The position numbers were made by a program, and so were the translations under genes. From contig QEVS01000003.1 in the NCBI GenBank assembly GCA_003577245.1, positions 1-52,299 of the forward strand: a DNA stretch of 52,299 nt. The letters are read 5' to 3'. Origin of the DNA: a bacterium. GTDB lineage: Bacteria; Chloroflexota; Dehalococcoidia; Tepidiformales; Tepidiformaceae. The notes beneath the pieces are model-generated. The model made no database searches. It saw only the letters and a program-made list of their open reading frames with translations, and had not been told where the DNA came from. Every line of letters starts with the position of its first letter. The stretch's first letter is position 1. Positions 9,210 through 17,841 of the stretch are shown piece after piece.

Positions 9210-10537
9210 CAACGCAGGCCGGAACGCGCCCCAGGCTCCTCCAGGCGATGATCGATGCCTTCCGCCAGCAAGACGTGCGGCAGAAGCTTCTCTTCACGCT
9301 GGCGATGCTTGTCGTGTTCCGCTTCGTGGCGCACGTGCCCATCCCCAACGTCGACCGCGATGCCCTCGAACAGGCCTTCGAAGGCAACGCCATCCTCGAC
9401 TTCCTCAGCATCTTCTCCGGCGGTGCCCTGCAGAACCTCAGCGTCGCCGCCCTCGGCGTCTACCCCTACATCACAGCCTCGATCATCATGCAGATCCTGA
9501 CGCCGCTTGTGCCCACTTTCCGCTCCATGCAGGAAGAGGGCGAACAGGGCCGCCGCCGCCTCCAGCTCTACACCCATTGGCTGGCCGTTCCCACGGCTAT
9601 AATCCAGGGCTACGGTCAGATCCTGTTCATCAACAGCGCGGGCGCCCCGGTGGTCCAGGACTTCGGCTTCCCCGACCATCCCATGTCCACCATCGCTACC
9701 CTCGCCACCCTCACTGCCGGCACCATGTTCCTCGTCTGGCTCGGCGAGCTCATCACCGAGCACGGCATCGGCAACGGCGTCTCGCTCATCATCTTCGGCG
9801 GTATCGTGGCGGTGTTGCCCGGCCTCATCCCGAGCATTTCCGCCACCTCCATTGTGGGCGTCCTGGCAATGGCGGGCTTCGCCATCGCGCTCATCTTCCT
9901 CATCGTCTACTTCCAGGAAGCCCAGCGCCGCGTTCCCGTGCAATACGCCCGTTCGGCCTTCCGCGGCGGGCGAATGTACCGCCAGCAGGGGCAGAGCCAC
10001 ATCCCCCTGCGGGTCAATATGGCCGGCATGATTCCGCTCATCTTCGCCTATTCCATCATGATCCTGCCGGCCACGCTGGCTTCCTACTTCACCAGCTCCG
10101 GCGGCTGGATCGAATCCGTAGCCGACTTCATGATCGACCAGTTCCAGGGCGGCCGGGGCGGAACCGGAACAGGCCCCTACTGGCTCATCCTCTTCCTGCT
10201 CGTCATCGTCTTCACCTTCTTCTACACCATGGTCCAGTACCAGCAGCAGCAGATGGCCAAGACGCTGCAACGGCAGGGCGCCTTCATCCCCGGGATTCGC
10301 CCCGGCCCGCCCACCGAGGCCTACCTCATGCGCGTCGTCACCCGCATCACCTGGGCCGGCGCTTTCTTCCTCGGCTTCGTGGCCATCGTTCCCTTCTTCA
10401 TCGGGCTTGTTTCTGACGTCAAGACACTGACCATCTCGAGCACCGGCTTTCTCATCGTCGTTGCTGTCGTCCTCGACACCATGAAGCAGCTCGAAGCCCA
10501 GCTCCTCATGCGCAACTACGAAGGGTTCATACGCTAG
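9206..10537 (+). CDS. secY: Protein translocase subunit SecY
   Basis: SecY is the channel of the general secretory pathway in the cytoplasmic membrane. The 443-residue protein has about ten hydrophobic segments. Visible features are RQKLLFTLAMLVVFRFVAHV (first segment), the plug region with FSGGALQNLSVAALGVYPYI, ELITEHGIGNGVSLIIFGGI, and the loop IPLRVNMAGMIPLIFAYSIM. The normal spc-operon position after L15, with a 4-base overlap, supports the call. Confidence 0.98.
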   Translation: MTTQAGTRPRLLQAMIDAFRQQDVRQKLLFTLAMLVVFRFVAHVPIPNVDRDALEQAFEGNAILDFLSIFSGGALQNLSVAALGVYPYITASIIMQILTPLVPTFRSMQEEGEQGRRRLQLYTHWLAVPTAIIQGYGQILFINSAGAPVVQDFGFPDHPMSTIATLATLTAGTMFLVWLGELITEHGIGNGVSLIIFGGIVAVLPGLIPSISATSIVGVLAMAGFAIALIFLIVYFQEAQRRVPVQYARSAFRGGRMYRQQGQSHIPLRVNMAGMIPLIFAYSIMILPATLASYFTSSGGWIESVADFMIDQFQGGRGGTGTGPYWLILFLLVIVFTFFYTMVQYQQQQMAKTLQRQGAFIPGIRPGPPTEAYLMRVVTRITWAGAFFLGFVAIVPFFIGLVSDVKTLTISSTGFLIVVAVVLDTMKQLEAQLLMRNYEGFIR

Positions 10538-10539
10538 CC

Positions 10540-11178
10540 GTGTTCGTCGTACTTCTTGGTCCACCAGGCGCCGGCAAGGGCACCCAGGCACAGCGCATCG
10601 CTGCCGCCTCTGGACTCCTGCACCTCTCCACTGGCGACATGTTCCGCGAGAACGTCAAGAACCAGACGGAGCTCGGCCGCCTCGCCGGCTCCTACATGGA
10701 CCGCGGAGAGCTGGTGCCTGATGAGGTCACCATCAAGATGCTCCTAGAACGAATTGGCCGTCCCGACGCGGCCGAAGGCGCCATGTTCGATGGCTTCCCC
10801 CGCAACGTTATCCAGGCGGCCGCGCTCGATGAGGCCCTCGCCGCCCGTGGCGCCAGGATCGACAGAGCCCTCCTCATCTCCGTCGCCGATGAAGAGCTCA
10901 TCGCGCGTCTTGGTGGCCGCTGGATCTGCCGTGACTGCGGCCGGCTCTACCATGAGCGCAACGACCCGCCTGCAAAGACGGGCATCTGCGATGCCTGTGG
11001 CGGCCCGCTCTACCAGCGCGACGATGACCGCCCCGAAGTTGTGCGCACGCGCCTCGAAAAGCAGAAGCCACCGGCCGCGCTTATCGAGCACTACCGCAAG
11101 GCGGGCGTGCTCCATGATATCGATGGCCAGCGTACCCTCGACGAAGTCACCTCCGCCCTCCTGGAGGCGCTGAAGTAG
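10540..11178 (+). CDS. adk: Adenylate kinase, zinc-lid type
   Basis: This enzyme interconverts ATP + AMP and two ADP in the cytoplasm. The 212-residue sequence has the P-loop LLGPPGAGKGTQAQ, the AMP-binding STGDMFRENV, and DGFPRN. The lid domain carries four cysteines in the pattern C-x2-C-x16-C-x2-C (CRDCG ... CDACG), the structural zinc site of Gram-positive and related adenylate kinases. The GTG start lies 2 bases after the secY stop. Confidence 0.97.
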   Translation: MFVVLLGPPGAGKGTQAQRIAAASGLLHLSTGDMFRENVKNQTELGRLAGSYMDRGELVPDEVTIKMLLERIGRPDAAEGAMFDGFPRNVIQAAALDEALAARGARIDRALLISVADEELIARLGGRWICRDCGRLYHERNDPPAKTGICDACGGPLYQRDDDRPEVVRTRLEKQKPPAALIEHYRKAGVLHDIDGQRTLDEVTSALLEALK

Positions 11179-11949
11179 GTGGCAGTCAAGCTGAAGTCCG
11201 AAGATGAGCTGCGCGTTATGCGCGAGGCGGGCCAGGTTGTCGGCGAGACCCTTGCGCGCATTCGCGAAATGGTCCGCCCCGGCCTCAACCTGCTCGAGGT
11301 CGAGCAGTTCGTGCGCGACGAGTTTCGCCGGCGCGGGGCCAGGGAGACCTTCCTCAACTACCAGCCATCCCCCAAGTACCCGCCCTACCCGTCGAACATC
11401 TGCATCAGCATCAACGACGAGCTGGTTCACGGCATCCCCTGCGACCGCGAGCTCGCCGAAGGCGACGTCGTGAGCTTCGACCTTGGCGCCACCTACAAGG
11501 GCTACGTCGGAGATGCCGCCATCACCGTTGCGGTCGGTGAGGTGAGCCCCACCGCCCGCAAGCTGATCGATGTCACCGAGAACGCTCTCCGCGCCGGCAT
11601 CGAAGCCGCCGGGACGGGGAAGTTCCTGAACGACATCTGCGGCGCAATTGAAGATTCAATCACGCCCAGCGGTTTTGGCATTGTCCGCCAATACGTGGGC
11701 CACGGCGTGGGGCGCGACATGCACGAAGAGCCCCAGGTGCCCAACTACAGGATGCGCTTCAGAGGCACGCCTCTGCGCACGGGCCTTGTCCTGGCCCTTG
11801 AGCCCATGGTCACGACCGGCAGCCCCGAGACCTACGAAGCGGCCGACGGCTGGACTGTAAAGACGAAAGACGGTAGCTTATGCTGTCATTTCGAGCATAC
11901 CATCGCCATTCGCGAAGGGCGTAAGCCGGAGGTGCTAACGCTCCCGTGA
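11179..11949 (+). CDS. map: Methionine aminopeptidase, type I
   Basis: This metalloenzyme removes the initiator methionine from nascent proteins. The 256-residue pita-bread fold shows the expected metal ligands. These are the Asp in VVSFDLGATYKGYVGDAAIT (two Asp), the His in YVGHGVGRDMHEEPQVPNY, the Glu in LALEPMV, and the Glu in CHFEHTIAI. It starts with GTG immediately after the adk stop. It lacks the N-terminal SH3-binding zinc extension found in some actinobacterial paralogues. Confidence 0.97.
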   Translation: MAVKLKSEDELRVMREAGQVVGETLARIREMVRPGLNLLEVEQFVRDEFRRRGARETFLNYQPSPKYPPYPSNICISINDELVHGIPCDRELAEGDVVSFDLGATYKGYVGDAAITVAVGEVSPTARKLIDVTENALRAGIEAAGTGKFLNDICGAIEDSITPSGFGIVRQYVGHGVGRDMHEEPQVPNYRMRFRGTPLRTGLVLALEPMVTTGSPETYEAADGWTVKTKDGSLCCHFEHTIAIREGRKPEVLTLP

Positions 11950-11970
11950 ACATCTGCGCCTAGAGGGTGT

Positions 11971-12225
11971 ATGGCCAGGAAGGACGCAATCGAAGTAGAA
12001 GGGGTGGTGACCGAGCCTTTGCCGAATGCCATGTTCAAGGTTGAGCTGGCCAATGGTCATCGTGTGCTCGCCCACGTGAGCGGCAAGCTCCGCCTGCACT
12101 TCATCAAGATCCTTCCCGGCGATCGCGTCCTCGTCGAACTCTCGCCCTACGACCTTGGCCGGGGGCGCATAACCTATCGCTTCAACGAACGGCGGGTGGC
12201 GGCATCCGCCCCAGGAGAATCATGA
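11971..12225 (+). CDS. infA: Translation initiation factor IF-1
   Basis: This 84-residue OB-fold factor occupies the A site during initiation. The core carries [33 protein letters not shown] and the end RGRITYRF, all standard for IF-1. There are about ten extra C-terminal residues compared with the usual 72-73. It follows map after 21 bases and overlaps rpmJ by 4 bases. Confidence 0.98.
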   Translation: MARKDAIEVEGVVTEPLPNAMFKVELANGHRVLAHVSGKLRLHFIKILPGDRVLVELSPYDLGRGRITYRFNERRVAASAPGES

Positions 12226-12335
12226 AGGTCAGAGCTTCCGTTAAGCCACGTTGTGACAAGTGCAAGATCATCCGCAGGCACGGTCGCGTCATGGTGATTT
12301 GCGAAAATCCGAAACACAAGCAGCGACAGGGTTAG
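12222..12335 (+). CDS. rpmJ: 50S ribosomal protein L36
   Basis: This short gene encodes 37 residues beginning [20 protein letters not shown]. It overlaps the infA stop (ATGA). The zinc-ribbon ligands are Cys11, Cys14, Cys27 and His32, so this is the zinc-binding (C+) form of L36. L36 is a small late-assembling protein near the peptidyl transferase centre. The position between IF-1 and S13 is canonical. Confidence 0.97.
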   Translation: MKVRASVKPRCDKCKIIRRHGRVMVICENPKHKQRQG

Positions 12336-12338
12336 GCC

Positions 12339-12719
12339 ATGGCACGTATCTCAGGCGTCGACATTCCCAACGAAAAGCGCATCGAAATCGCGCTTACCTA
12401 CATCTTCGGCATTGGGCTCACGCGGTCCCAGGCCATCCTCGCGGCCACGGGCATCAACCCCGATACGCGCGCGCGCGACCTCACCGACGATGAGGTCATC
12501 AAGATCCGCGAGTACATCGATAAGAACTTCACGGTGGAAGGCGACCTGCGGCGCGAAGTCCGCCAGAACATCGCCCGCCTCATTGAGATCAACTGCTACA
12601 GGGGGCAGCGCCACCGCCGCAACCTCCCCTCCCGAGGGCAGCGCACCCGCACCAACGCCCGCCAGAGGCGAGGCGCCCGCAAGACCGTCGCCGGCAAGCG
12701 CCGCGCAGGCAAGAAGTAA
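12339..12719 (+). CDS. rpsM: 30S ribosomal protein S13
   Basis: This 126-residue S13 sits at the top of the 30S head and contacts the P-site tRNA. The H2TH fold is seen in [36 protein letters not shown], and [20 protein letters not shown]. The basic C-terminal tail ends RRAGKK. It begins 3 bases after the L36 stop. Confidence 0.98.
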   Translation: MARISGVDIPNEKRIEIALTYIFGIGLTRSQAILAATGINPDTRARDLTDDEVIKIREYIDKNFTVEGDLRREVRQNIARLIEINCYRGQRHRRNLPSRGQRTRTNARQRRGARKTVAGKRRAGKK

Positions 12720-12734
12720 GAGGACTAGTCACAA

Positions 12735-13142
12735 ATGGCCGATGCACGAAAAGCTGCCGACGCAAAACGGCGAACCCGGCGACGCGAACGAAAGTCGATC
12801 CCCCGCGGAAAGGCTTTCATCAAGAGCACCTTCAACAACACGCTCGTCACACTCACCGACCCGAACGGCAACGTCGTCTCCTTTGCCAGCGCCGGTGGCT
12901 CGGGCTTTAAGGGTTCCCGCAAGAGCACGCCCTTCGCCGCGCAGATGGCAGGCGAGAAAGCCGCCCGCGCGGCCATGGAGCACGGCATGCAAACCGTGGA
13001 GGTCTACGTTCGCGGTGCAGGGGCCGGTCGCGAGGCGGCCATCCGCTCGCTCCAGGGCGCTGGCCTCACCGTCACCGCCATCCGCGATGTCACACCCATC
13101 CCACACAACGGCTGCCGCCCGCCCAAGCGGCGGCGCGTCTAG
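12735..13142 (+). CDS. rpsK: 30S ribosomal protein S11
   Basis: This 135-residue S11 lines the mRNA exit on the 30S platform. The N-terminal arm is basic. The conserved core has [40 protein letters not shown], and [18 protein letters not shown]. The end [12 protein letters not shown] is diagnostic. A GAGGA site precedes the ATG in the 15-base gap. Confidence 0.98.
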   Translation: MADARKAADAKRRTRRRERKSIPRGKAFIKSTFNNTLVTLTDPNGNVVSFASAGGSGFKGSRKSTPFAAQMAGEKAARAAMEHGMQTVEVYVRGAGAGREAAIRSLQGAGLTVTAIRDVTPIPHNGCRPPKRRRV

Positions 13143-13157
13143 AGCGGAGGCTCACTA

Positions 13158-13787
13158 ATGGCACGTTACACTGGCCCGGTCTGCCGGCTCTGCCGCCGCC
13201 ACGGCGAGAAGCTCTTCCTCAAGGGAGAACGCTGCTTCACGCCCCGCTGCAGCTTTGACCGCCGTCCCAACCCGCCCGGCCCCCGCCCGGCTCGCCGCCG
13301 CAAGGTCAGCGACCGCGGCCTGCAGCTCCGCGAAAAGCAGCGCGCGCGCGTGGCCTACGGTGTGCTCGAAAAGCAGTTCGTGCGCTACTACAAGCAGGCC
13401 ATCTCCCGCCCGGGAGTCTCGGGTGAGAACCTGGTTCGCCTGCTCGAAACCCGCCTCGACAACATCGTGTATCGCCTCGGCCTTGCCGACTCGCGCTCCC
13501 AGGCCCGCCAGATAGTGCGCCACGGCATCGTCGCCGTGAACGGCCGCAAGCTCGATATCCCCTCAACGCACCTCAAAGAGGGCGATACCGTCGGCTTCAC
13601 GCCGCGCGGGCTCCGCAGCGAATACGTGAAGCTGGTGCAGGCCAACATCAAGTCCAAGAATCCGCCCTCGTGGCTCTCGCTCGATGCCGCCGGTCTCACC
13701 GGCCGTGTGGTTGGCATGCCAACCATTGCCCAGGGCGAAACCCACGTCTTCAACGAAAACGTCATCATCGAGTACTACTCGCGCTAA
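13158..13787 (+). CDS. rpsD: 30S ribosomal protein S4, zinc-binding type
   Basis: S4 initiates 30S assembly on the 5' domain of 16S rRNA. The 209-residue protein has an N-terminal CRLC and a following C-x4-C (CFTPRC). These form the four-cysteine zinc site of the C+ class. The S4 RNA-binding domain around residues 98-160 has ETRLDNIVYRLGLADSRSQA and VNGRKLDIPS. The next gene, rpoA, starts 36 bases on. Confidence 0.97.
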   Translation: MARYTGPVCRLCRRHGEKLFLKGERCFTPRCSFDRRPNPPGPRPARRRKVSDRGLQLREKQRARVAYGVLEKQFVRYYKQAISRPGVSGENLVRLLETRLDNIVYRLGLADSRSQARQIVRHGIVAVNGRKLDIPSTHLKEGDTVGFTPRGLRSEYVKLVQANIKSKNPPSWLSLDAAGLTGRVVGMPTIAQGETHVFNENVIIEYYSR

Positions 13788-13823
13788 GCAGGGTTCAAAC
13801 CCGGGATAGAGGCTCTGACCGCA

Positions 13824-14990
13824 ATGATGGAATCCATGGAGTTGATCGGCTACACCTCGGAAGAGGTCGACGCCCGGCTCAACGTCGAAGAGGAAACCGA
13901 TACCTATGCCCGGCTCGTGGCCGAACCGCTCGAGCCCGGCTACGGGATCACACTGGGCAACGCCCTCCGCCGCGTGCTTCTCAGCTCGCTCGAAGGCGCG
14001 GCGATCACGCGCGTCCGCATCGATCAGGTCCAGCATGAGTTCTCGACCATCGAAGGTGTGCAGGAAGACACCACGGAGTTCCTCCTCAACCTCAAAGAGG
14101 TCCGCCTGCGCGCCTTCAGTGACCGCGGCGGCACCCTCAGCCTGGAAGCCGAAGGCCCCGGCGAAGTCTGCGCCCGCGACATCCAGGTTCCAGCTGACTT
14201 CGAAATCGTGAACCCTGACCTGCACCTCGCCACCCTCGACAGCAAGAAGGCGCGCCTCACCGTGGAGATGACGGCCGAGCCCGGCAAGGGGTACCAGCCG
14301 GCCGGCACCGTCGAAAACCTCCCCATCGGCGTCATCCCCGTCGATGCCATCTTTACCCCGGTGCGCAAGGTCAACTACCGCGTCGAAAAGACGCGCGTTG
14401 GGCAGTCAACCGATTACGATCGCCTCGTCCTTGACGTGTGGACCGATGGTTCCATCGGCCCCTCCGAGGCCGTCAGCCGCAGCGCCGACATCCTCATCGA
14501 CCAGTTTGCCCTCTTCAGCGCCATGGGCCGGCCCGAAATCCCCGTCGTCGAACGTGGCCTGGGAACCGGGCTGGCGCTGCCGCCCGACAAGTACAACACG
14601 CCGATTGAAGACCTCGCTCTCTCCGTTCGCGCCTACAACTGCCTGAAGCGCAGCGGCCTCATGACCGTCGGCCAGGTGCTCGAAAAGAGCGAAGAAGAGC
14701 TTCTTGGCCTCCGTAACTTTGGCCGCAAGTCCTACGATGAGCTGCGCGACAAGCTGATTGAGCTTGGCTACATCGATGGCACCGCCGAAGGCCTGCAGCC
14801 CATCCTGGATGGCAGCGCAGCAGCACCCGGCCGCGCCCACGCTCGCAAGCCACACGCCATTCGCACCAGCCAGGTCATCCTCGATGAGGAAGACGAAGAG
14901 CAGAGCCTCGGCGCCCTTGGCAAGGCGCTCAAAGAAGCACTCCGAGAACAAGGCGTCGAAGACCTCATCGGCGCCGACGATGAGGATTAG
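13824..14990 (+). CDS. rpoA: RNA polymerase alpha subunit, long acidic C-terminus
   Basis: This is the alpha subunit, the assembly platform of RNA polymerase. The N-terminal domain (about 1-230) shows EPLEPGYGITLGNALRRVLL and the usual dimer elements. The C-terminal domain (about 259-317) contains NTPIEDLALSVRAYNCLKRS and LRNFGRKSYDELRDKLIELG, which contact promoter UP elements and activators. At 388 residues it is about 70 longer than usual. The extra C-terminal tail (318-388) is acidic and ends in ADDED. Two ATG codons begin the gene, and either could be used. Confidence 0.97.
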   Translation: MMESMELIGYTSEEVDARLNVEEETDTYARLVAEPLEPGYGITLGNALRRVLLSSLEGAAITRVRIDQVQHEFSTIEGVQEDTTEFLLNLKEVRLRAFSDRGGTLSLEAEGPGEVCARDIQVPADFEIVNPDLHLATLDSKKARLTVEMTAEPGKGYQPAGTVENLPIGVIPVDAIFTPVRKVNYRVEKTRVGQSTDYDRLVLDVWTDGSIGPSEAVSRSADILIDQFALFSAMGRPEIPVVERGLGTGLALPPDKYNTPIEDLALSVRAYNCLKRSGLMTVGQVLEKSEEELLGLRNFGRKSYDELRDKLIELGYIDGTAEGLQPILDGSAAAPGRAHARKPHAIRTSQVILDEEDEEQSLGALGKALKEALREQGVEDLIGADDED

Positions 14991-14993
14991 ACC

Positions 14994-15575
14994 ATGCGAC
15001 ACCGCATCGCCGGCCGCCACCTCGGCCGCGACACCGCCCACCGCACCTCGCTCTACCGGAACTTGGTCACCGACCTTCTCCGCTACGAGCGCATAACCAC
15101 CACCGAGGCCAAGGCCAAGGAGATCCGGCCCATGGCCGAGAAGCTCATTACCCTTGGCCGGCGGGGCGACCTTCACGCCCGCCGCCAGGCCATGCGCTTC
15201 CTCTTTGATACCCACGTCGTCAAGAAGATCTTTGATGACATCGGGCCGCGAATGAAGGACCGCCCCGGTGGCTACCTCCGCATCACCGGCCTTGAGCCCC
15301 GCAAGGGCGACGGCGCCCGCATGGCGTCGATCGAGCTGGTCGACGTTGTAGATGCGCCGCCCACACCGCGCCCTCATCGCGTGGCTGCTCCTCCGAAGGC
15401 GGCATCTGCTCCGGCCCCCGCGCCAGCAACGCCCGTTGCGGCGGCAGCAGAGCCGGCCCCGGCAGCGGACGGCGAAGCCCCCGAAGCAGAGGCCCCGGCC
15501 GAAGTTGAAGGCGAAGCTCCTGCCCCTGCCGAGGCCACCAGCGAAGCGGAGGGCGAAGACAAGGAACAGGACTGA
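14994..15575 (+). CDS. rplQ: 50S ribosomal protein L17 with Ala/Pro/Glu tail
   Basis: The first 120 residues are a standard L17: [40 protein letters not shown] and the closing [21 protein letters not shown]17 sits near the tunnel exit. The protein then continues for about 73 residues of Ala, Pro and Glu, ending in EGEDKEQD. Such acidic extensions occur on L17 in some lineages. Here the tail is part of a genome-wide habit. Confidence 0.97.
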   Translation: MRHRIAGRHLGRDTAHRTSLYRNLVTDLLRYERITTTEAKAKEIRPMAEKLITLGRRGDLHARRQAMRFLFDTHVVKKIFDDIGPRMKDRPGGYLRITGLEPRKGDGARMASIELVDVVDAPPTPRPHRVAAPPKAASAPAPAPATPVAAAAEPAPAADGEAPEAEAPAEVEGEAPAPAEATSEAEGEDKEQD

Positions 15576-15578
15576 TCG

Positions 15579-16337
15579 GTGTCCGCGACTCGCTTCGCGG
15601 CCACCGTGAGCTACGATGGTGCGGCCTTCGCCGGCTCCCAACGCCAGGCAGCCGGCCGCACCGTCCAGCAAGAACTGGAAACCGCGGCCATGGCCCTTTT
15701 CGGAGAGCCGGTCCGCGTGGAACTGGCGGGACGCACCGATTCCGGCGTCCATGCCGTTGGCCAGGTAGCAGCGTTTAGCGCCCATACGGTGCTCGACGCG
15801 GCTACGGTGGGAAGGGCGCTCAACGCCCACCTGCCCGAGGACGTAGCAGTCCGCGACGTGCGGGAAGTGGTGCCCGGGTTCGACCCCAGGCGCTGGGCCC
15901 GGCGGCGCTGGTACCGCTACACCACCTGGAATCACGAAGCGCGCGCGCCGCTCATGCGCCGCACCGCCTGGCACGTCCGGGGCAACCTGGACCCGAGGGC
16001 GATGCAAGAGGCGGCAGACGCGCTTCGCGGCCGGCAGGACTTCATTGCCTGCTCCGGCCGGCTCGAAGAGGGACGCACCTCGGTGCGCACCATCTTCACC
16101 GCAGGGTGGCGCTGTGAAAACGGGGCTCTCCTGTTCGACATCGAAGCGGATGCGTTCCTTCCGCAGATGGTTCGCCGCCTCGCCGGCGCCATGGCAAGGG
16201 TGGGACGCGGCACGCTCACAGTGGAGGAATTCGTCCGCCTGCTCCGGCAGGCAGAGCCCGGAACGCTGGGCCCGGTGGCCCCGGCCCATGGTCTCTGCCT
16301 CCAGCGCGTGTGGTACGACGAGGGTTACGAAGTATGA
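15579..16337 (+). CDS. truA: tRNA pseudouridine(38-40) synthase TruA
   Basis: TruA converts uridines 38-40 of the anticodon stem-loop to pseudouridine. The 252-residue sequence has the catalytic Asp in ELAGRTDSGVHAVGQVAAF, preceded by VSYDGAAFAGSQRQ. Later elements include RRRWYRYTTWNHEARAP and ADAFLPQMVRRLAGAM. The GTG start is 3 bases after the rplQ stop, and the TGA overlaps the rplM ATG by 4 bases. The rplQ-truA-rplM-rpsI order is common. Confidence 0.97.
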   Translation: MSATRFAATVSYDGAAFAGSQRQAAGRTVQQELETAAMALFGEPVRVELAGRTDSGVHAVGQVAAFSAHTVLDAATVGRALNAHLPEDVAVRDVREVVPGFDPRRWARRRWYRYTTWNHEARAPLMRRTAWHVRGNLDPRAMQEAADALRGRQDFIACSGRLEEGRTSVRTIFTAGWRCENGALLFDIEADAFLPQMVRRLAGAMARVGRGTLTVEEFVRLLRQAEPGTLGPVAPAHGLCLQRVWYDEGYEV

Positions 16338-17206
16338 ATACGACTGTGCGCCTGAAAGCGTCGCAAATCTACAAGGACTGGCACGTCATCGATGCGGCCG
16401 GCCGCCCGCTGGGGCGCGTCGCTTCCGAGGCTGCCGCCCTGTTGCGTGGCAAGCACAAGCCAACCTTTGAACGCCACCTCGATTGCGGCGATTTCGTCAT
16501 CATTGTGAACGCCGCCAGCGTGCGCGTTACCGGGCGGAAGGCCGAGCAGATGGCGTACTACTCGCACTCCGGCTTCCCGGGCGGGCTTCGCCGCCGTTCC
16601 TTCACCGACCAGATGCAGCTCCACCCGGACCGCATCATCGAGGATGCCGTCAAGGGCATGCTCCCCGGTGGCCCTCTCGGCAAGGCAATGGCGAGGCACC
16701 TCAAGGTCTATGCCGGGCCTAACCATCCGCATGCATCGCAGGTCGTCGGCTCCGAACGCGCCCGAACTGCGCGGGAGGCGAACCAGGCAGCCCTGTTGCA
16801 GGCCGCACCCAGGCCCCCGGCTCGCCTGCGACCTCTCAGCATCCCGCAGCAAGCCGCCGAGCCGCTCGCGGAGAAACCCGCCCTCGCGCCGGCGAAGAAG
16901 TCCCGCAAGCCCGCGGCCGCGAGCAGCGAGGCTGTGGCCGTCCAGGCGGCTCCGCCCGAGCCTGCCGGCGAGGAGCGCCCGAAGCGCACACGGAAGCCCG
17001 CCGAGCCAGCGGCCGAGCCGGTCTCAACCGAGGCCGTGGCAGCGCTTCCCGCGGAAACAGCCGAAGCGCCGAAGAAGCGCGCCCCTCGCAAGAAAGCTGA
17101 GCAGGCCCAGGCTTCTTCCGAAGCACCGGCCGCCGCCCAGGCCCCGTCTGAAGACGCACCAAAGAAGCCTGCCCGCCGCCGCACGGCCCCGAAGCAGGAG
17201 GAGTAA
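16334..17206 (+). CDS. rplM: 50S ribosomal protein L13 with 150-residue tail
   Basis: The start is the ATG overlapping the truA stop; an in-frame codon further upstream lies inside truA. Residues 1-140 form a complete L13: YKDWHVIDAAGRPLGRVASE, VRVTGRKAEQMAYYSHSGFP and the end LKVYAGPNHPHASQ. L13 is an early assembly protein. The remaining 150 residues are low-complexity, rich in Ala, Pro, Lys, Glu and Arg, with repeated basic patches such as KKSRKPA, PKRTRKPA and KKRAPRKK. This more than doubles the normal size and resembles histone-like tails. The reading frame is intact and flows into rpsI. Confidence 0.96.
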   Translation: MNTTVRLKASQIYKDWHVIDAAGRPLGRVASEAAALLRGKHKPTFERHLDCGDFVIIVNAASVRVTGRKAEQMAYYSHSGFPGGLRRRSFTDQMQLHPDRIIEDAVKGMLPGGPLGKAMARHLKVYAGPNHPHASQVVGSERARTAREANQAALLQAAPRPPARLRPLSIPQQAAEPLAEKPALAPAKKSRKPAAASSEAVAVQAAPPEPAGEERPKRTRKPAEPAAEPVSTEAVAALPAETAEAPKKRAPRKKAEQAQASSEAPAAAQAPSEDAPKKPARRRTAPKQEE

Positions 17207-17209
17207 GAA

Positions 17210-17608
17210 ATGGCTGATCAGCAGTACTTCTACGGAACCGGCCGCCGCAAGACCGCCGTCGCGCGCGTGCGCCTCTATCCCGGCAACGGCGCCATCGTCG
17301 TCAACGGCAAGCCCTACGAAGAGGTCTTCAGCCGCGACACGCACCGCCAGGAGGTCCTCTCGCCACTCATCCGCCTGGGCCGCGAAGGGAAGTTCAGCGC
17401 CCAGGTGAAGTGCGCCGGCGGCGGCGTCAGCGGCTGGGCCGGCGCCATCCAGATGGGCATCGCCCGCGCGCTTGTCGCCTCCGACCCTGCCGTCAAGCCC
17501 ACGCTCAAGCGCGGCGATAGCCTCCTCACTCGCGACCCCCGCGAGAAGGAGCGCAAGAAGGCCGGGCTCAAGCGGGCCCGCAAGGCGCCCCAGTTCACCA
17601 AGCGCTAG
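17210..17608 (+). CDS. rpsI: 30S ribosomal protein S9
   Basis: This 132-residue S9 has a C-terminal tail that reaches the P-site tRNA. Visible are FYGTGRRKTAVARVRLYPGN at the start, GGGVSGWAGAIQMGIARAL in the middle, and the basic end with KKAGLKRARKAPQFTKR. A GGAGG site lies just upstream. It is the last gene of the ribosomal superoperon and is followed by an intrinsic terminator. Confidence 0.98.
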   Translation: MADQQYFYGTGRRKTAVARVRLYPGNGAIVVNGKPYEEVFSRDTHRQEVLSPLIRLGREGKFSAQVKCAGGGVSGWAGAIQMGIARALVASDPAVKPTLKRGDSLLTRDPREKERKKAGLKRARKAPQFTKR

Positions 17609-17630
17609 CCTTCACACAAAGACCAGAGTG

Positions 17631-17661
17631 AGGGGCTCCATTCGGGGCCCCTTTTCCTTTT
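17631..17661 (+). terminator. Intrinsic terminator of the S10-spc-alpha superoperon
   Basis: A 9-bp stem (AGGGGCTCC at 17631-17639 with GGGGCCCCT at 17644-17652, one G-T pair) closes an ATTC loop. It is followed directly by TTTTCCTTTT. It lies 22 bases after the rpsI stop and is the first clear terminator after tuf. Confidence 0.88.
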
Positions 17662-17765
17662 CGAGCACACCGCACGCCGGACCCGTGCGCTTCACGACGC
17701 AGGGCTTCTCGCCTCGTTGCGTGCCCATCTCCGCCACACTCGGACGATATGCCGGACTGAGCATA

Positions 17766-17793
17766 TTGCGGCCCCCTGCCTATCGCGTACGAT
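17766..17793 (+). promoter_or_regulatory. Candidate sigma-70 type promoter for the AOR gene
   Basis: TTGCGG (17766-17771) and TACGAT (17788-17793) are separated by 16 bases, about 50 bases before the AOR start codon. The region between the rpsI terminator and the AOR gene has no other function that I can see. The call rests on motif match only. Confidence 0.45.
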
Positions 17794-17841
17794 TCTCTGT
17801 GTGAACCGGGCCATTGGGCCCCACCCCAGGAGTTGTGTCCA

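Noticed and set aside
13793..13812. A tRNA T-arm-like GGTTCAAACCC after rpsD
   Set aside because: It lies immediately after the rpsD stop with no acceptor, D or anticodon arm around it, and rpoA starts right after.
14406..16289. A 627-residue open frame on the minus strand, antisense to rpoA, rplQ and truA
   Set aside because: It is a GC-driven shadow of real genes, with low-complexity translation and no family resemblance. The same applies to long antisense frames at 395-1249, 5344-6849, 8819-10591 and 18616-19527.
17812..17824. GGGCC repeats before the AOR gene as an operator
   Set aside because: They are short, GC-rich and self-complementary by composition; nothing distinguishes them from background.
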